41,871 nucleotides of DNA, from contig NZ_MCZZ01000089.1 in assembly GCF_002875705.1 (NCBI RefSeq), positions 1 to 41,871 on the forward strand. Reading direction: 5' to 3'. Below the pieces are notes generated by a model. It was not told the DNA's origin. It searched no databases and saw only the letters and a program-made list of their open reading frames with translations. Position numbers and translations under genes: made by a program. The DNA comes from Vibrio sp. 10N.261.45.E2. GTDB lineage: Bacteria > Pseudomonadota > Gammaproteobacteria > Enterobacterales > Vibrionaceae. Every line of letters starts with the position of its first letter. Position 1 is the first letter of the stretch. Shown here in pieces: positions 9,129 to 21,830 of the stretch.

Positions 9129-9878
9129 TTATGAATTCATGACGGCTTGCTCATTTCGAAAGCCATCAATGATCATTTTGTGTTCAGAACCGACGCAAAA
9201 GAAGCTAACGCCGAGCTCTTTCCAGTGACGCGCTGCTTGGGCATTGGCAACGAACATACCGACAGGTTTTTTGGCTTTCTGTGCTGCTTCAATGACTTTG
9301 ATACTTGCTTCGCGCACACACTCTTCATTTACATTTGATGCACCGTAAGATACCGCCAAATCAACTTGACCGATAAAGAGTGCATCGATGCCTTCAACCT
9401 TCGCTATCGACTCTGCATTTACCACACCCTCTGGATCTTCAATCTGAGCAATCACAACCGTGTTGTTCTGGCTGTCTTTTAGGTGGTTGGCCATCGGTTT
9501 GGTTGCGTATTTTGCCGCGCGGCTTGAGCCTGCATAGCCTCGACCACCTTCACCATAATGAGACATCTTCACTAACTTTTCTGCTTGCTCAGCACTGCAT
9601 ACGTGTGGGATCTGGATTCCTGTCGCTCCGCAATCTAACGCATTCAAAATGGTCGATGGCTGGCTATCTTGAACTCGAACTATGCAAGGGAGCTGATTAG
9701 CGCGCGCCGCAAGAGTACAGCTATCCAGTGTCGATCGATCAAAAGGGGCGTGTTCCGCATCTAGCACAACGAAAGGGAGTTCTGCCAACGCAAGCACTTC
9801 AATGATGTGCGGATGAGGGGTTTTGACAAAGGTTCCAAGCAGTTCGGTGTTGCTTAGTGTGTTCTTAAAGTTATTCAT
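9129..9878 (-). CDS. HpcH/HpaI-family class II aldolase
   Basis: 249 residues, the normal length. Members are metal-dependent aldolases that cleave 4-hydroxy-2-oxoacids into pyruvate (or a related oxoacid) and an aldehyde. Visible family motifs are VLDAEHAPFD with the catalytic His near residue 42, IQIPHVCSAEQAEKLV, GGRGYAGSSRAAKY, the metal-binding AQIEDPEGV and ALFIGQVDLAVSYG. No membrane segment, so cytoplasmic. It is transcribed leftward, divergent from the HisD-like operon, with an operator-like palindrome about 32-51 nt before its start. It probably performs a late C-C cleavage feeding central metabolism; the exact substrate is unknown. Confidence 0.88.
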   Translation of the reverse strand: MNNFKNTLSNTELLGTFVKTPHPHIIEVLALAELPFVVLDAEHAPFDRSTLDSCTLAARANQLPCIVRVQDSQPSTILNALDCGATGIQIPHVCSAEQAEKLVKMSHYGEGGRGYAGSSRAAKYATKPMANHLKDSQNNTVVIAQIEDPEGVVNAESIAKVEGIDALFIGQVDLAVSYGASNVNEECVREASIKVIEAAQKAKKPVGMFVANAQAARHWKELGVSFFCVGSEHKMIIDGFRNEQAVMNS

Positions 9879-9909
9879 TAGTTTTTATTCTCCATTACTT
9901 TTCGCTTGA

Positions 9910-9929
9910 TTTTGCAAAGGTATGCAAAA
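9910..9929. promoter_or_regulatory. Putative LacI-type operator C
   Basis: TTTTGCAAAGGTATGCAAAA has perfect 7-bp half-sites TTTTGCA / TGCAAAA around a 6-nt centre. It lies 32 nt upstream of the aldolase start, where a bound repressor could block its promoter. Confidence 0.65.
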
Positions 9930-10121
9930 CTTAACATGTGTCGTTGTAAAAAAAGAGTAAAAACAATGTGATCAATGCAACATAAATTAACTGAATTTTA
10001 ATCCAGCTGGCATCGTGACTAACCGCTTTTGAATGGTTTTATTATTTAAAACAATAGCTTGAGTTTAATTTTCTAAGCTGAGGAATGAATTTGCCAAGTG
10101 TTAAAAAAATGTTTATGTTTG

Positions 10122-10141
10122 TTTTGCATTCGTATCCAAAA
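10122..10141. promoter_or_regulatory. Putative LacI-type operator B
   Basis: TTTTGCATTCGTATCCAAAA, a near-palindrome matching the copies at 7819, 9910 and 4277. It ends 78 nt before the HisD-like start codon. A second partial half-site (GCATACAAAA) follows directly. Confidence 0.65.
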
Positions 10142-10219
10142 GCATACAAAAACAAAAATAAACTCTGTTAAAACTACACATAAGCAAACACTAGGCATAC
10201 GCCACAAGGAGAATTAAGC

Positions 10220-11512
10220 ATGGCTCGCATTCTAAAACACGGCATCACTGAAGAAGCATCAGCATCAAACAACGCGCAAGTACGTCAAACGGTTGAGAAC
10301 ATTCTTTCTGACATCGAAAAGAAAGGTGACAGTGCAGTACGTGAGCTTTCAGAAAAATTTGATAACTGGTCTCCGGAGCAGTTTCGCTTAACAGATGATC
10401 AAATTCAGGCTTGTGTGGACGCATTGGACGAATCTACTAAGCACGACATTGAATTTGCACAAACACAGGTTCGCAACTTCGCTCAGATCCAACGTGACTC
10501 AATGCATGATGTAGAAGTAGAGACCATGCCAGGTGTTGTACTAGGCCACAAAAACGTGCCAGTAAACAGTGTTGGTTGTTACATCCCAGGTGGTAAGTAC
10601 CCACTGGTTGCATCAGCGCACATGAGTGTTCTTACTGCGAAAGTGGCAGGCGTGAAGCGTGTGATTGCATGTGCACCTCCTTTTAACGGTCAACCAAATG
10701 TGGCGATTGTTGCGGCAATGGCGATGGCTGGTGCAGATGAGATTTACTGTTTTGGTGGCGTACAAGCGGTAGGTGCAATGGCTCTTGGTACTGAAACGAT
10801 TGCTCCAGTCGATATGATCGTTGGCCCTGGTAACGCATTTGTTGCAGAGGCTAAACGTCAGCTGTTTGGTCGTGTTGGTATCGACTTGTTTGCTGGCCCA
10901 ACAGAGACGCTTGTGATTGCGGACGAAGAGGGATGTGACCCTGAATTAGCGGCTGCAGACTTACTTGGTCAAGCTGAGCACGGATACAACTCTCCAGCAG
11001 TACTGTTAACCAATAGCGAAACTTTTGCAGAAAAGACAGTAAAAGAGATTGAGCGTCAGCTAACGATTCTTCCTACTGCTGAAGTGGCAGGTAAGGCTTG
11101 GGAAAACTACGGTCAAGTTATTGTGTGTGATAGCTACGAAGAGATGGTTGAAGTGGCAGATGATATTGCTTCTGAACACGTACAAGTAATGACAAAAGAT
11201 CCTAAGTACTTCCTAGATAACATGACTAACTACGGTGCGTTGTTCTTAGGTCGTGAGACAAACGTTTCTTACGGTGATAAGTGTATCGGTACTAACCATA
11301 CACTGCCAACAAACAAAGCTGCGCGTTACACCGGCGGTCTATGGGTTGGTAAATTCATTAAAACATGTACTTACCAGCGCGTAACTGAAGCGGCTTCACT
11401 AAAAGTCGGTGAGTACTGTTCACGTCTATGTGCACTAGAAGGTTTCGCTGGTCACAAAGAGCAAGCAGACATTCGTGTACGTCGCTACAAAGAAAAATCG
11501 GTAGAGGCATAA
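10220..11512 (+). CDS. HisD-family NAD-dependent alcohol/polyol dehydrogenase
   Basis: 430 residues, homologous to histidinol dehydrogenase. The zinc ligands and catalytic residues of HisD appear to be kept: Q251 and H254 (GQAEHG), E319-H320 (ASEHVQV), D353 (YGDK) and H412 (FAGHKE), plus GTNHTLPT. The context is not histidine biosynthesis, so it is more likely a catabolic paralogue. Known examples such as HpsN oxidise the primary alcohol of a diol (2,3-dihydroxypropane-1-sulfonate) to a carboxylate in two NAD+-dependent steps. AAGGAG precedes the ATG. First gene of an operon with SDR, cupin and hydrolase genes; the SDR starts 1 nt after its stop. The true substrate is unknown, and no sulfolactate-lyase genes are in the window to support the DHPS pathway. 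Confidence 0.88.
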   Translation: MARILKHGITEEASASNNAQVRQTVENILSDIEKKGDSAVRELSEKFDNWSPEQFRLTDDQIQACVDALDESTKHDIEFAQTQVRNFAQIQRDSMHDVEVETMPGVVLGHKNVPVNSVGCYIPGGKYPLVASAHMSVLTAKVAGVKRVIACAPPFNGQPNVAIVAAMAMAGADEIYCFGGVQAVGAMALGTETIAPVDMIVGPGNAFVAEAKRQLFGRVGIDLFAGPTETLVIADEEGCDPELAAADLLGQAEHGYNSPAVLLTNSETFAEKTVKEIERQLTILPTAEVAGKAWENYGQVIVCDSYEEMVEVADDIASEHVQVMTKDPKYFLDNMTNYGALFLGRETNVSYGDKCIGTNHTLPTNKAARYTGGLWVGKFIKTCTYQRVTEAASLKVGEYCSRLCALEGFAGHKEQADIRVRRYKEKSVEA

Positions 11513-11513
11513 C

Positions 11514-12245
11514 ATGACAAAACTCGCCTTAGTTACAGGCGGCAGTGGCGGCATCGGTGCCGCCATATGTCACAAATTAGCGCAATCTGGCTATCGTGTT
11601 GTCTTTACCTACAACAGTAATGAGGTTGCGGCACAACAGATCTTGGACTGCTTGCAGGGTTCAGGTCATGCCATGTATCAACTGAATGTTGAAGACAGTT
11701 CTGCGATTGGCGCATTAGCGGACCAAGTTAAAGAGTCGTCGGACTCGTTAGATTTGCTAGTGAACTGTGCAGGTATGACAAAGTTTGTCGCGCACAACGA
11801 TTTAGCATCATTGAATGATGAGTTGATAGACAAGATTTTCCGCGTAAACGTTCGCGCTCCATTTGCGATGGTTCGTGCGTTTGAACCTTTACTTCGCAGC
11901 GCTAAGGGTTGCGTAGTGAACATCACCTCGATTGCAGCGCAAACGGCAATGGGCAGTAACGTGGCGTATTGTGCGAGCAAGTCGGCGGTTGAAAACATGA
12001 CACGTTCATTAGGGCGTGCTTTATCTCCAGATATTCGAGTGCTTGCTGTTGCCCCTGGCTTAGTGGATACCGAATTTGTAAAAGGGTTAGATGATGAATG
12101 GCGCAATGCACAAGAGCAATCGACACCGCTGAAACGATTAGCGAGTGACGAAGAGGTTGCCAACGCCGTTTATGCAGCCGCAGAGCTACTGACATTTTCA
12201 ACCGGTAACACCATCGCTGTCGATGGTGGAAGACCGCTAGGTTAG
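11514..12245 (+). CDS. Short-chain dehydrogenase/reductase (SDR)
   Basis: 243 residues, the classical SDR length. It shows the cofactor motif TGGSGGIG near residue 8, NCAG near 88, the catalytic Ser region NITSIAAQ, and Y-x-x-x-K (YCASK), with a C-terminal substrate loop (VDTEFVKGL). It should oxidise or reduce a hydroxyl/ketone with NAD(P)(H) in the cytoplasm. It begins 1 nt after the HisD-like stop, with AGAGG inside the previous gene acting as ribosome site. Pairing with a HisD-type dehydrogenase suggests that one enzyme handles a secondary and the other a primary alcohol of the same compound. Confidence 0.9.
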   Translation: MTKLALVTGGSGGIGAAICHKLAQSGYRVVFTYNSNEVAAQQILDCLQGSGHAMYQLNVEDSSAIGALADQVKESSDSLDLLVNCAGMTKFVAHNDLASLNDELIDKIFRVNVRAPFAMVRAFEPLLRSAKGCVVNITSIAAQTAMGSNVAYCASKSAVENMTRSLGRALSPDIRVLAVAPGLVDTEFVKGLDDEWRNAQEQSTPLKRLASDEEVANAVYAAAELLTFSTGNTIAVDGGRPLG

Positions 12246-12262
12246 GTAAGAAGGAATTTAGA

Positions 12263-13267
12263 ATGACCCTACAAAATACAATCAATAACAATCTCGTTCG
12301 TTACATGGAGCTTATTCCAGGCACAAGTGCTTTCATTGATGCACGTACACCGGGAAGCGACCTAAAAGACAACTTCTGTATCATTGGTGCTGGTGTGGCT
12401 GAAAGCAGCCGTCAACATGTTCATATCCGTGAAACAGCAGGCTTTAACATTGGTGCAGCAGGTCAGCCTCCGGGCATCAAGAACTCTCTGCACTCTCATC
12501 ATACTGCTGAGCTATTCGTGGTCTTTAAAGGTCAGTTTAGATTCTATTGGGGTAACGAAGGTGAACACGAAGCGGTATTGTCGCACGGTGATGTTATCTC
12601 TATTCCTACCAACCTGTTCCGTGGCTTTGAGGTAGTAGGGCGTGATTACGGCTTTATGTACTCTGTGTTAGGTGGCGATAACTCGGGTGGTGGTGTGGTT
12701 TGGCACCCAAGCGTGATTACAGACAGCCAAGGCTACGGTTTATATCTAAAAGCAGACGGTACATTGGTTGATACAATTGACGGTGATACAGTGCCAAATC
12801 AATCTGATCTGATGCCGCTGTTATCGGAAGAAGAGCTGAGCAAGTTCGATACCTACACGGCTGAGCAGATGATGCCTTTCGTAGCATTGAAAAAGGATTA
12901 CCGAGAAATCTCTGGTGATTTTGATAAGGCTGGCGTTAAACAGTTTGCATTAACGGGTCACCCATCTGCGAGCTATGACTTCCAAGTTAAGAGTGTTGAT
13001 GACGTGAGTATCATGGCGTACGAGTTAACGGAAGGTGCGAGCATTCCTGTTCACCAACGTGACGAAAAGCAGGTGTTGATTAACTTTGAAGGCGATACCT
13101 TGCTTAACCTAGTGAAAGATGGCGAACAAGCTCAACTCGTGTTGACGACTGGCGACGTATTTAGTGTACCAGCAGGTGCATCGTACAGCCTTGAGAACCT
13201 AAGAGGCACGAGCTTCACCTACGTGGTATTGGGTTCTGACCAACCACAAACACTGCAGGGCAACTAA
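12263..13267 (+). CDS. Double-cupin protein
   Basis: 334 residues with two cupin barrels. The first (about 65-140) carries LHSHHTAELFVVFKGQFRF and GDVISIPTNLFRGFE, matching cupin motifs 1 and 2 with His and Glu metal ligands. The second (about 250-328) has SIPVHQRDEKQVLINFEGD and GDVFSVPAGASYSLENL, with fewer obvious metal ligands. Bicupins include dioxygenases, isomerases and epimerases, so the reaction cannot be named. AAGGA lies before the ATG. Its stop overlaps the next start by 1 nt. It probably converts an intermediate in the same pathway. Confidence 0.85.
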   Translation: MTLQNTINNNLVRYMELIPGTSAFIDARTPGSDLKDNFCIIGAGVAESSRQHVHIRETAGFNIGAAGQPPGIKNSLHSHHTAELFVVFKGQFRFYWGNEGEHEAVLSHGDVISIPTNLFRGFEVVGRDYGFMYSVLGGDNSGGGVVWHPSVITDSQGYGLYLKADGTLVDTIDGDTVPNQSDLMPLLSEEELSKFDTYTAEQMMPFVALKKDYREISGDFDKAGVKQFALTGHPSASYDFQVKSVDDVSIMAYELTEGASIPVHQRDEKQVLINFEGDTLLNLVKDGEQAQLVLTTGDVFSVPAGASYSLENLRGTSFTYVVLGSDQPQTLQGN

Positions 13268-13986
13268 TGATGAAACCAGAAGTACCACTGCTATGGTTAC
13301 CTGGTTTGTTATGTGATGAAGCGTTGTTTCAAGACGTCAATAAAGAGCTGCCCGATTGGGTGGTTCCTTTTACTTGTGACTTGGGAGCCGACACATCCAT
13401 GCAAGCTTTAGCGAGTAAGGTGCTCGATAGCGCCCCGGAAAGTTTCGTGCTTGGCGGTTTATCTATGGGCGGCATTCTTGCGTTTGAAGTCTTTAGGCAA
13501 GCTCCTGAGCGAGTGAAAGGCTTGATCTTAATGGACACCAATTCTGCAGATGAAAAGCCAGAGGTGTCGGAGAAAAGAAACGCTTTAGTCGATAAAGCCA
13601 AAGCAGGGGAGTTTGAGTCAATAACGCCTGATATTTTAATGCCAGTGCTTATTCATCCGAATCAGTTAGCAAATCAAGAGCTGACTCAAAGAATCACGCA
13701 AATGGCGAACAATATTGGCCTTGAAAGGTTTGAGGCTCACGCTCAAGCATTGGCGAGTCGTCCTGATGCAAGACCACTACTGGCCGATATTCAGGTTCCA
13801 ACATTGATCATTACCGGGAAAGATGACCTGCTATGTCCAATCGATAATCACCTGTTAATGGCAAAACACATCAAGCAGGTATCACTTCATGTCATCCCTG
13901 ACTGTGGACACTTATCGACAATGGAGCAACCTAAGATCGTTGCGCAGCATATTCGTAGCTGGTTAGAGTCAGTAAGATTAGGTTGA
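13267..13986 (+). CDS. Alpha/beta-fold hydrolase
   Basis: 239 residues. The catalytic triad of the alpha/beta hydrolase fold is visible: nucleophile Ser in GLSMGG near residue 68, Asp in ITGKDDLLCP near 199, and His in DCGHLSTME near 218. LLWLPGLLCD near the start supplies the oxyanion-hole region. Cytoplasmic by lack of a signal peptide. Last gene of the rightward operon, overlapping the cupin stop by 1 nt, with an alternative ATG 3 nt on. It likely opens a lactone or cleaves an ester or C-C bond in the pathway; PcaD-like lactonases are one possible comparison. A long palindrome follows. Confidence 0.87.
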   Translation: MMKPEVPLLWLPGLLCDEALFQDVNKELPDWVVPFTCDLGADTSMQALASKVLDSAPESFVLGGLSMGGILAFEVFRQAPERVKGLILMDTNSADEKPEVSEKRNALVDKAKAGEFESITPDILMPVLIHPNQLANQELTQRITQMANNIGLERFEAHAQALASRPDARPLLADIQVPTLIITGKDDLLCPIDNHLLMAKHIKQVSLHVIPDCGHLSTMEQPKIVAQHIRSWLESVRLG

Positions 13987-14068
13987 TATCGCGGGCGGTG
14001 AAGTAGGGGATATGAATGTTAGAAGATGCTTACTTGGAAGGGCTTATTCGACTGAAGTGACCTTAATG

Positions 14069-14107
14069 TAGTCTACCCACTTAAATCATATTTAAGTGGG
14101 TAGACTA
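14069..14107. terminator. Perfect 18-bp hairpin between convergent operons
   Basis: An 18-nt arm (14069-14086) and its exact complement (14090-14107) flank a 3-nt loop. The arms begin TAGTCTACCC and end GGGTAGACTA. The site lies between the rightward hydrolase and the leftward ATP synthase operon, fitting a bidirectional terminator, although the T-runs on either side are short. Confidence 0.65.
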
Positions 14108-14129
14108 TTTACATATCGACGTTCAGTTC

Positions 14130-14573
14130 TCAGTGTCTAGTGCGAGAAGACGTCAGTTCTGATGCACGTAACTGAGCAACGGCTTTCGCCAATTCAAGCT
14201 GAGCCTGTGCAAAGTTAATGTCTATGTTGCCCTTGTTGATGTTCTCTAGGGCTGCATATTTCGCTTCTTCTGCGCGAGCGCGGTCAATGTCTTTACCATG
14301 CAAGGCCGTGTCGGCTAATAACGTAACAACATCCGGCTGAACTTCCAGCATCCCACCAGAGACATACAGTACTTGGCCTTCTGATTTAGGGTCTGTGACA
14401 AACACCGTTACGCCCGGCTTTATTTTACTGAGAAGTGGTGAGTGACCGGGGCGGATCCCCAGTTAACCGTCAGTGCCAGAAACGGCTAGGGCATATGCTG
14501 GACCTGAAAACAGCGTACCTTCTGCACTTACAATATTCAGTTGAAATGTATTGTCTGTCATTCCGATAGCCAT
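14130..14573 (-). pseudogene. atpC: ATP synthase epsilon subunit, broken by an in-frame TAA
   Basis: Reading leftward from the ATG at 14571-14573, the frame gives MAIGMTDNTFQLNIVS...VSGTDG, then TAA at 14463-14465 (codon 37), and continues in the same frame as LGIRPGHSPLLSKIKPGV to the end at 14130. Epsilon subunits normally read G-E-L-G-I at this place, so one GAA-to-TAA change explains it; there is no frameshift. The remainder has the normal beta-sandwich and C-terminal helical hairpin. The residual ORF from a GTG at 14405 would lack about 56 N-terminal residues. Epsilon links the rotor to the catalytic head and inhibits it. The chromosome 1 operon could supply a replacement, or the operon is decaying. 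A sequencing error is also possible. Confidence 0.88.
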
Positions 14574-14587
14574 AATCCACCTACCTC

Positions 14588-16887
<2,300 letters not shown>

Positions 16888-16933
16888 AATCTGCTCCTAT
16901 TTGTTTTGATTTCCAGCTAACAAACCGGAGCGT

Positions 16934-18475
16934 TTACCAAGCCTTCAGCGCGACAAAGCCTTCTAAGATCTCTTTAAGAGCACCGTCGATTTTGTCGTTG
17001 TAATCGCCTGTCGCGTTAATTTTGTCAAACAATGCTGGGTTTTGACCTTTGGCGTAAGCGATCAGCTCTTCTTCAAAACGGGCAATGTTGCTCAGTTCAA
17101 CACCGACCAAGTAGCCTTTCTCTGCTGCGTAAATAACCGTTGCTTGCTCTGCGACTGACATAGGAGAGTACTGTTTTTGCTTCATCAATTCGGTAACACG
17201 CTCACCATGGTCTAGCTGTTTACGCGTCATCTCATCTAGGTCAGAAGAGAACTGAGCAAATGCTGCTAGCTCGCGGTATTGAGCTAATGAGGTACGGATA
17301 CCACCAGACAGCTTCTTGATGATTTTGCATTGCGCCGCACCACCCACACGAGATACCGAGATACCTGGGTCAACTGCAGGACGTAAGCCTGAGTTAAACA
17401 GTTGGGTTTGAAGGAAAACCTGACCATCGGTGATTGAGATTACGTTCGTTGGTACAAACGCCGACACGTCACCCGCTTGAGTTTCGATGATAGGAAGCGC
17501 TGTTAATGAGCCAGTTTGGCCTTTAACTTCACCGTTAGTGAACTTCTCTACATACTCTGCATTCACTCTTGCTGCACGTTCTAGAAGGCGTGAGTGAAGG
17601 TAAAATACGTCGCCAGGGAAGGCTTCACGACCCGGTGGACGTTTAAGTAGCAATGAAATTTGACGGTAAGCAACCGCTTGTTTTGATAGGTCATCATAGA
17701 TGATCAGGGCATCTTCACCGCGGTCACGGAAGTATTCACCCATGGTGCAACCCGCATAAGGCGCTAGGTATTGAAGTGCTGCAGACTCTGATGCTGATGC
17801 CACAACTACGATGGTGTTTTTTAGTGCATCGTGGTCTTCGAGTTTACGAACAACGTTTGCGATAGTAGATGCTTTCTGGCCAATCGCGACATACACACAT
17901 TTGATGCCAGAATCTTTCTGATTGATGATTGCATCGATAGCGAGCGCTGTTTTACCTGTTTGACGGTCACCGATGATAAGCTCACGTTGACCACGACCGA
18001 TTGGCACCATGGTATCAACCGCTTTGTAGCCAGTTTGAATAGGTTGATCAACAGACTTACGTTCGATTACACCGGGTGCAATCACTTCTACAGGGTCGAG
18101 TCGGTCACAGCTTACTGGACCTTTGCCATCAATTGGCTCGCCTAGTGTGTTCACGACACGACCTAGAAGACCGTTGCCTACAGGCACTTCCAAGATACGG
18201 CCTGTGCCTTTCACTTTCATGCCTTCAGATAGGTCAGTGTAGGGGCCCATAACTACCGCGCCTACTGAGTGCGTGTCTAGGTTAAGCGCGAGAGCGTATT
18301 TACCACCTGGTAGCTCAATCATCTCGCCTTGCATCACATCAGCAAGGCCATTGATTGTGATGATGCCATCACGGACTGATACGATGGTGCCTTCGTTGCG
18401 AGCCTCGGTGCTCACATTAAATTTCGAGATGCGTTCTTTGATTAGATCGCTGATTTCATTTGAATTTAATTGCAT
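16934..18475 (-). CDS. atpA: F1 ATP synthase alpha subunit
   Basis: 513 residues, full length. The non-catalytic nucleotide-binding subunit of F1. It has the Walker A motif GDRQTGKT near residue 169, [17 protein letters not shown] (Walker B region), [22 protein letters not shown], and the arginine-finger region ([14 protein letters not shown]). It starts 9 nt after the atpH stop. No truncation or unusual residues were seen. Confidence 0.97.
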   Translation of the reverse strand: MQLNSNEISDLIKERISKFNVSTEARNEGTIVSVRDGIITINGLADVMQGEMIELPGGKYALALNLDTHSVGAVVMGPYTDLSEGMKVKGTGRILEVPVGNGLLGRVVNTLGEPIDGKGPVSCDRLDPVEVIAPGVIERKSVDQPIQTGYKAVDTMVPIGRGQRELIIGDRQTGKTALAIDAIINQKDSGIKCVYVAIGQKASTIANVVRKLEDHDALKNTIVVVASASESAALQYLAPYAGCTMGEYFRDRGEDALIIYDDLSKQAVAYRQISLLLKRPPGREAFPGDVFYLHSRLLERAARVNAEYVEKFTNGEVKGQTGSLTALPIIETQAGDVSAFVPTNVISITDGQVFLQTQLFNSGLRPAVDPGISVSRVGGAAQCKIIKKLSGGIRTSLAQYRELAAFAQFSSDLDEMTRKQLDHGERVTELMKQKQYSPMSVAEQATVIYAAEKGYLVGVELSNIARFEEELIAYAKGQNPALFDKINATGDYNDKIDGALKEILEGFVALKAW

Positions 18476-18484
18476 AATTGTTAC

Positions 18485-19036
18485 CTATCTCGCGTGAAGT
18501 TGATGAGCCAATCGGTCAATTGATGTGTTTAAAGAACCATCGATAACGGTTTCACCCGCCTTGATGACCATTCCACCCACTAACGTGTCATCAATAACCT
18601 GCTTCATTTCAACCTGACGCTCTAATTTCTTCTCAAGTGCAGCTGTTAATGACGTAACTTGATCTTGTGTCAGCATTTCTGAACTGGTGACAGTGACCGG
18701 CACTACACGTTCATGTTCGTCCTTTAGCTCGCAGAACAATTCAAACAGGTCTCTTAAAACAGAAAGGCGGCCGTTCTCGGCCAAGACGCGAATAAGATTA
18801 ATGACGTGGTCATCAACGAGTCCTTGGCAAATGTGAATGATGAGATTAACCAGCTCTTCTGTTTGTTGTGCAGAAGCACCTTCTGCTGAAGATATCTGAC
18901 TAGCGATCGTTTCTTCTTCCGCGACAGTCACAAGAATGGACAGCATTGATTGCCACTCTTGTAACTGGTTTTTACCTAAAGCAAATTCAAACGATGCTTT
19001 GGCGTAGGGATGAGCAATATTGGTGTAATCGGACAT
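18485..19036 (-). CDS. atpH: F1 ATP synthase delta subunit
   Basis: 183 residues, close to the usual 177. Delta caps the alpha-beta head and anchors the peripheral stalk. The N-terminal segment [16 protein letters not shown] and the C-terminal [25 protein letters not shown] are characteristic. It lies between atpF (11 nt upstream) and atpA. Confidence 0.95.
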   Translation of the reverse strand: MSDYTNIAHPYAKASFEFALGKNQLQEWQSMLSILVTVAEEETIASQISSAEGASAQQTEELVNLIIHICQGLVDDHVINLIRVLAENGRLSVLRDLFELFCELKDEHERVVPVTVTSSEMLTQDQVTSLTAALEKKLERQVEMKQVIDDTLVGGMVIKAGETVIDGSLNTSIDRLAHQLHAR

Positions 19037-19047
19037 ATTGCTGCTCC

Positions 19048-19518
19048 TTAGAGTTCGCTAATCATTTGGTCAACTAGCGCTCGGTTCGTTGCGGAATCTA
19101 GGTTTTTGCTAATCAATTTCTGTGCACTTTGAATCACTGCGTCTGCCATATCCGCCTGAAGTTCACGGCGGATCTTTTGACGTTCGCCTTCTAGCTCAGC
19201 TCTACCTTGTTCTAAGATGCGTGCCTTTTCTTGCTCGGCTTCTTGTTGCGCTAAGCTGATGATTTCATTGCGGCGTTTTCTGCCTTGTTCAATCAGTTCA
19301 GTCACATCTTTTCTTGCATCTTCGATGAGTTGCGCGCCATTTGATTTTGCTAGTTCTAGCTCTTTCGCAGCGTTCTCTGAGTGGCGTAAACCATCAGCGA
19401 TTTCTTTTTGGCGCTCGTCTAACATCGCGGTGAGAGGGGGCCATACATATTTCATGCAGAGCCAAACAAAAATCACGAATGAGATTGCTTGTCCAAACAT
19501 GCTTGCATTTAAGTTCAT
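19048..19518 (-). CDS. atpF: Fo ATP synthase subunit b
   Basis: 156 residues, exactly the usual enterobacterial/Vibrio size. One N-terminal membrane helix ([23 protein letters not shown]) is followed by a long charged coiled coil that forms the peripheral stator stalk as a dimer. The membrane-proximal [19 protein letters not shown] segment is typical. It sits between atpE and atpH. Confidence 0.96.
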   Translation of the reverse strand: MNLNASMFGQAISFVIFVWLCMKYVWPPLTAMLDERQKEIADGLRHSENAAKELELAKSNGAQLIEDARKDVTELIEQGRKRRNEIISLAQQEAEQEKARILEQGRAELEGERQKIRRELQADMADAVIQSAQKLISKNLDSATNRALVDQMISEL

Positions 19519-19572
19519 ACCTTCCTCACTAAATCTTGATTATGTATAAATCGATCTTTTTAAAGCTGTTTG

Positions 19573-19809
19573 TTAAGCCACAGCGAAGATGATGTATAAA
19601 CCGATACCAACACCGATCATCGGTACAGCATCCACAAGACCCATCATGATGAAGAATTGAGTACGAAGCATTGGAGTAAGATCTGGTTGACGCGCAACAC
19701 CTTCAAGGTATTTACCTGCTAAGTTACCAATACCAGATGCTGCACCCGCCGCACCTAAACCGATCAGTAATGCACCCGCTACATATAAAACTGCGCTTAC
19801 GATATCCAT
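19573..19809 (-). CDS. atpE: Fo ATP synthase subunit c, proton type
   Basis: 78 residues forming a hairpin of two membrane helices joined by the polar loop ARQPDL. The ion-carrying acid is Asp60 in [17 protein letters not shown], as in the E. coli proton-type ring. The Glu-Ser pair and accompanying Gln of Na+-type rings are not seen. The enzyme encoded here is therefore most likely H+-coupled. It lies between atpB and atpF with a good ribosome site upstream. Confidence 0.96.
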   Translation of the reverse strand: MDIVSAVLYVAGALLIGLGAAGAASGIGNLAGKYLEGVARQPDLTPMLRTQFFIMMGLVDAVPMIGVGIGLYIIFAVA

Positions 19810-19855
19810 TTGTATCTCCGATAAATAATGTGTTAGTTAATTTTTTAATTATTAA

Positions 19856-21029
<1,174 letters not shown>

Positions 21030-21100
21030 AATAAAACCTTATATTTAACAGTGTAAGTAAATATAAAACACAGTTTGAATATGTTTTGTTACTAGCACTT

Positions 21101-21148
21101 ACTTGTTAATAGCAATTTGACTTGTTAATAAACCTTTACTTGTTAACA
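21101..21148. repeat. Three spaced direct repeats upstream of the atp operon
   Basis: ACTTGTTAATA at 21101-21111, the same 11-mer at 21120-21130, and ACTTGTTAACA at 21138-21148. Start-to-start distances are 19 and 18 nt, close to two helical turns. They lie 72-119 nt upstream of the atpI start and could bind a regulator that acts on direct repeats. No known regulator was recognised. Confidence 0.6.
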
Positions 21149-21830
21149 AAGAAATAATCTTTCTGGCTTTATATCTCCTGACGAAATTAAACGATAAAAA
21201 CTAATTCGCTATCGTTCCGACAAAATATAAACTACGCCTAAAATTATGTGATCAAAACGACAAAAACCGACATCAATAATTCCATTTTTGAAATGAGTGT
21301 TTTTCATTTATGAAAGTAATAGTTGAATAACTTTATTCATGAAAATTTTAAATGCTTTATTTTCAGCGAAAAGGGGCGTTTTTGTGTGAAAATTTTAGAC
21401 GCCAATTTGGCAAGTTACGATCTTATCAATTACGTATATTCAAACACTTAGCATCATTTATAAGTTGATTATTGAGTACAATTCTACAAGGGAATAAAGC
21501 CAGTTTTAGTCAGCGATGAAAGCCTTCGTGCATTGAGTGATTTATCTATACGGCGTTCTCTATCTGGAAGTGATTATTTTTCAAAATAGTTTGTCACGAC
21601 TTCATTCTTAACGTCTTTCAAGCGATTCGAAACGGATAAATCGGCGTTTAAGATGAATATTATGGAAGAAATTCAGCTCCTCACATGGATGTAAGGAGCT
21701 GAAGATAGGGCAAAAAGGGCACTAAGCCCAAGATAGAAAGGTCATAAGTCTGGAGGGGAGAGCTGGAATTTCTTGATGTGTTGCTCTAGCAACCGCTTTT
21801 TAAGCAAATAAACTCAATCATGTCCCTCTA
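21149..21830. other. Gene-free AT-rich region between atpI and lysR
   Basis: No convincing gene is seen on either strand. It should hold part of the atp promoter region on the left. A hairpin CAGCTCCT / AGGAGCTG (21674-21681 with 21694-21701), about 130 nt past the lysR stop, could be a weak terminator for lysR. A short open stretch on the plus strand ending at the TAG near 21590 has no start codon or ribosome site and may be a gene remnant. Confidence 0.5.

Larger units (their letters stand above)
9879..10219. promoter_or_regulatory. Divergent promoter region with two operator-like palindromes
   Basis: This 341-nt gene-free, AT-rich region lies between the leftward aldolase and the rightward HisD-like operon. 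It contains the two palindromes listed separately at 9910-9929 and 10122-10141, about 210 nt apart, a spacing that would allow DNA looping by a tetrameric LacI-type repressor. TGTGATCAATGCAACA at 9967-9982 has a good left half of a CRP site but a poor right half, so catabolite control is possible but weakly supported. Confidence 0.6.

Noticed and set aside
10220..11512. True histidinol dehydrogenase (hisD) of histidine biosynthesis
   Set aside because: No other his genes are nearby, and the neighbours and operator point to catabolism.
11678..12163. 161-codon minus-strand open frame inside the SDR gene
   Set aside because: It lies wholly within a clear SDR gene and shows no recognisable domain or ribosome site.
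21480..21590. Open plus-strand stretch reading VQFYKGIKPVLVSDESLRAL
   Set aside because: Only about 37 codons, with no start codon or ribosome site; may be a remnant or chance.
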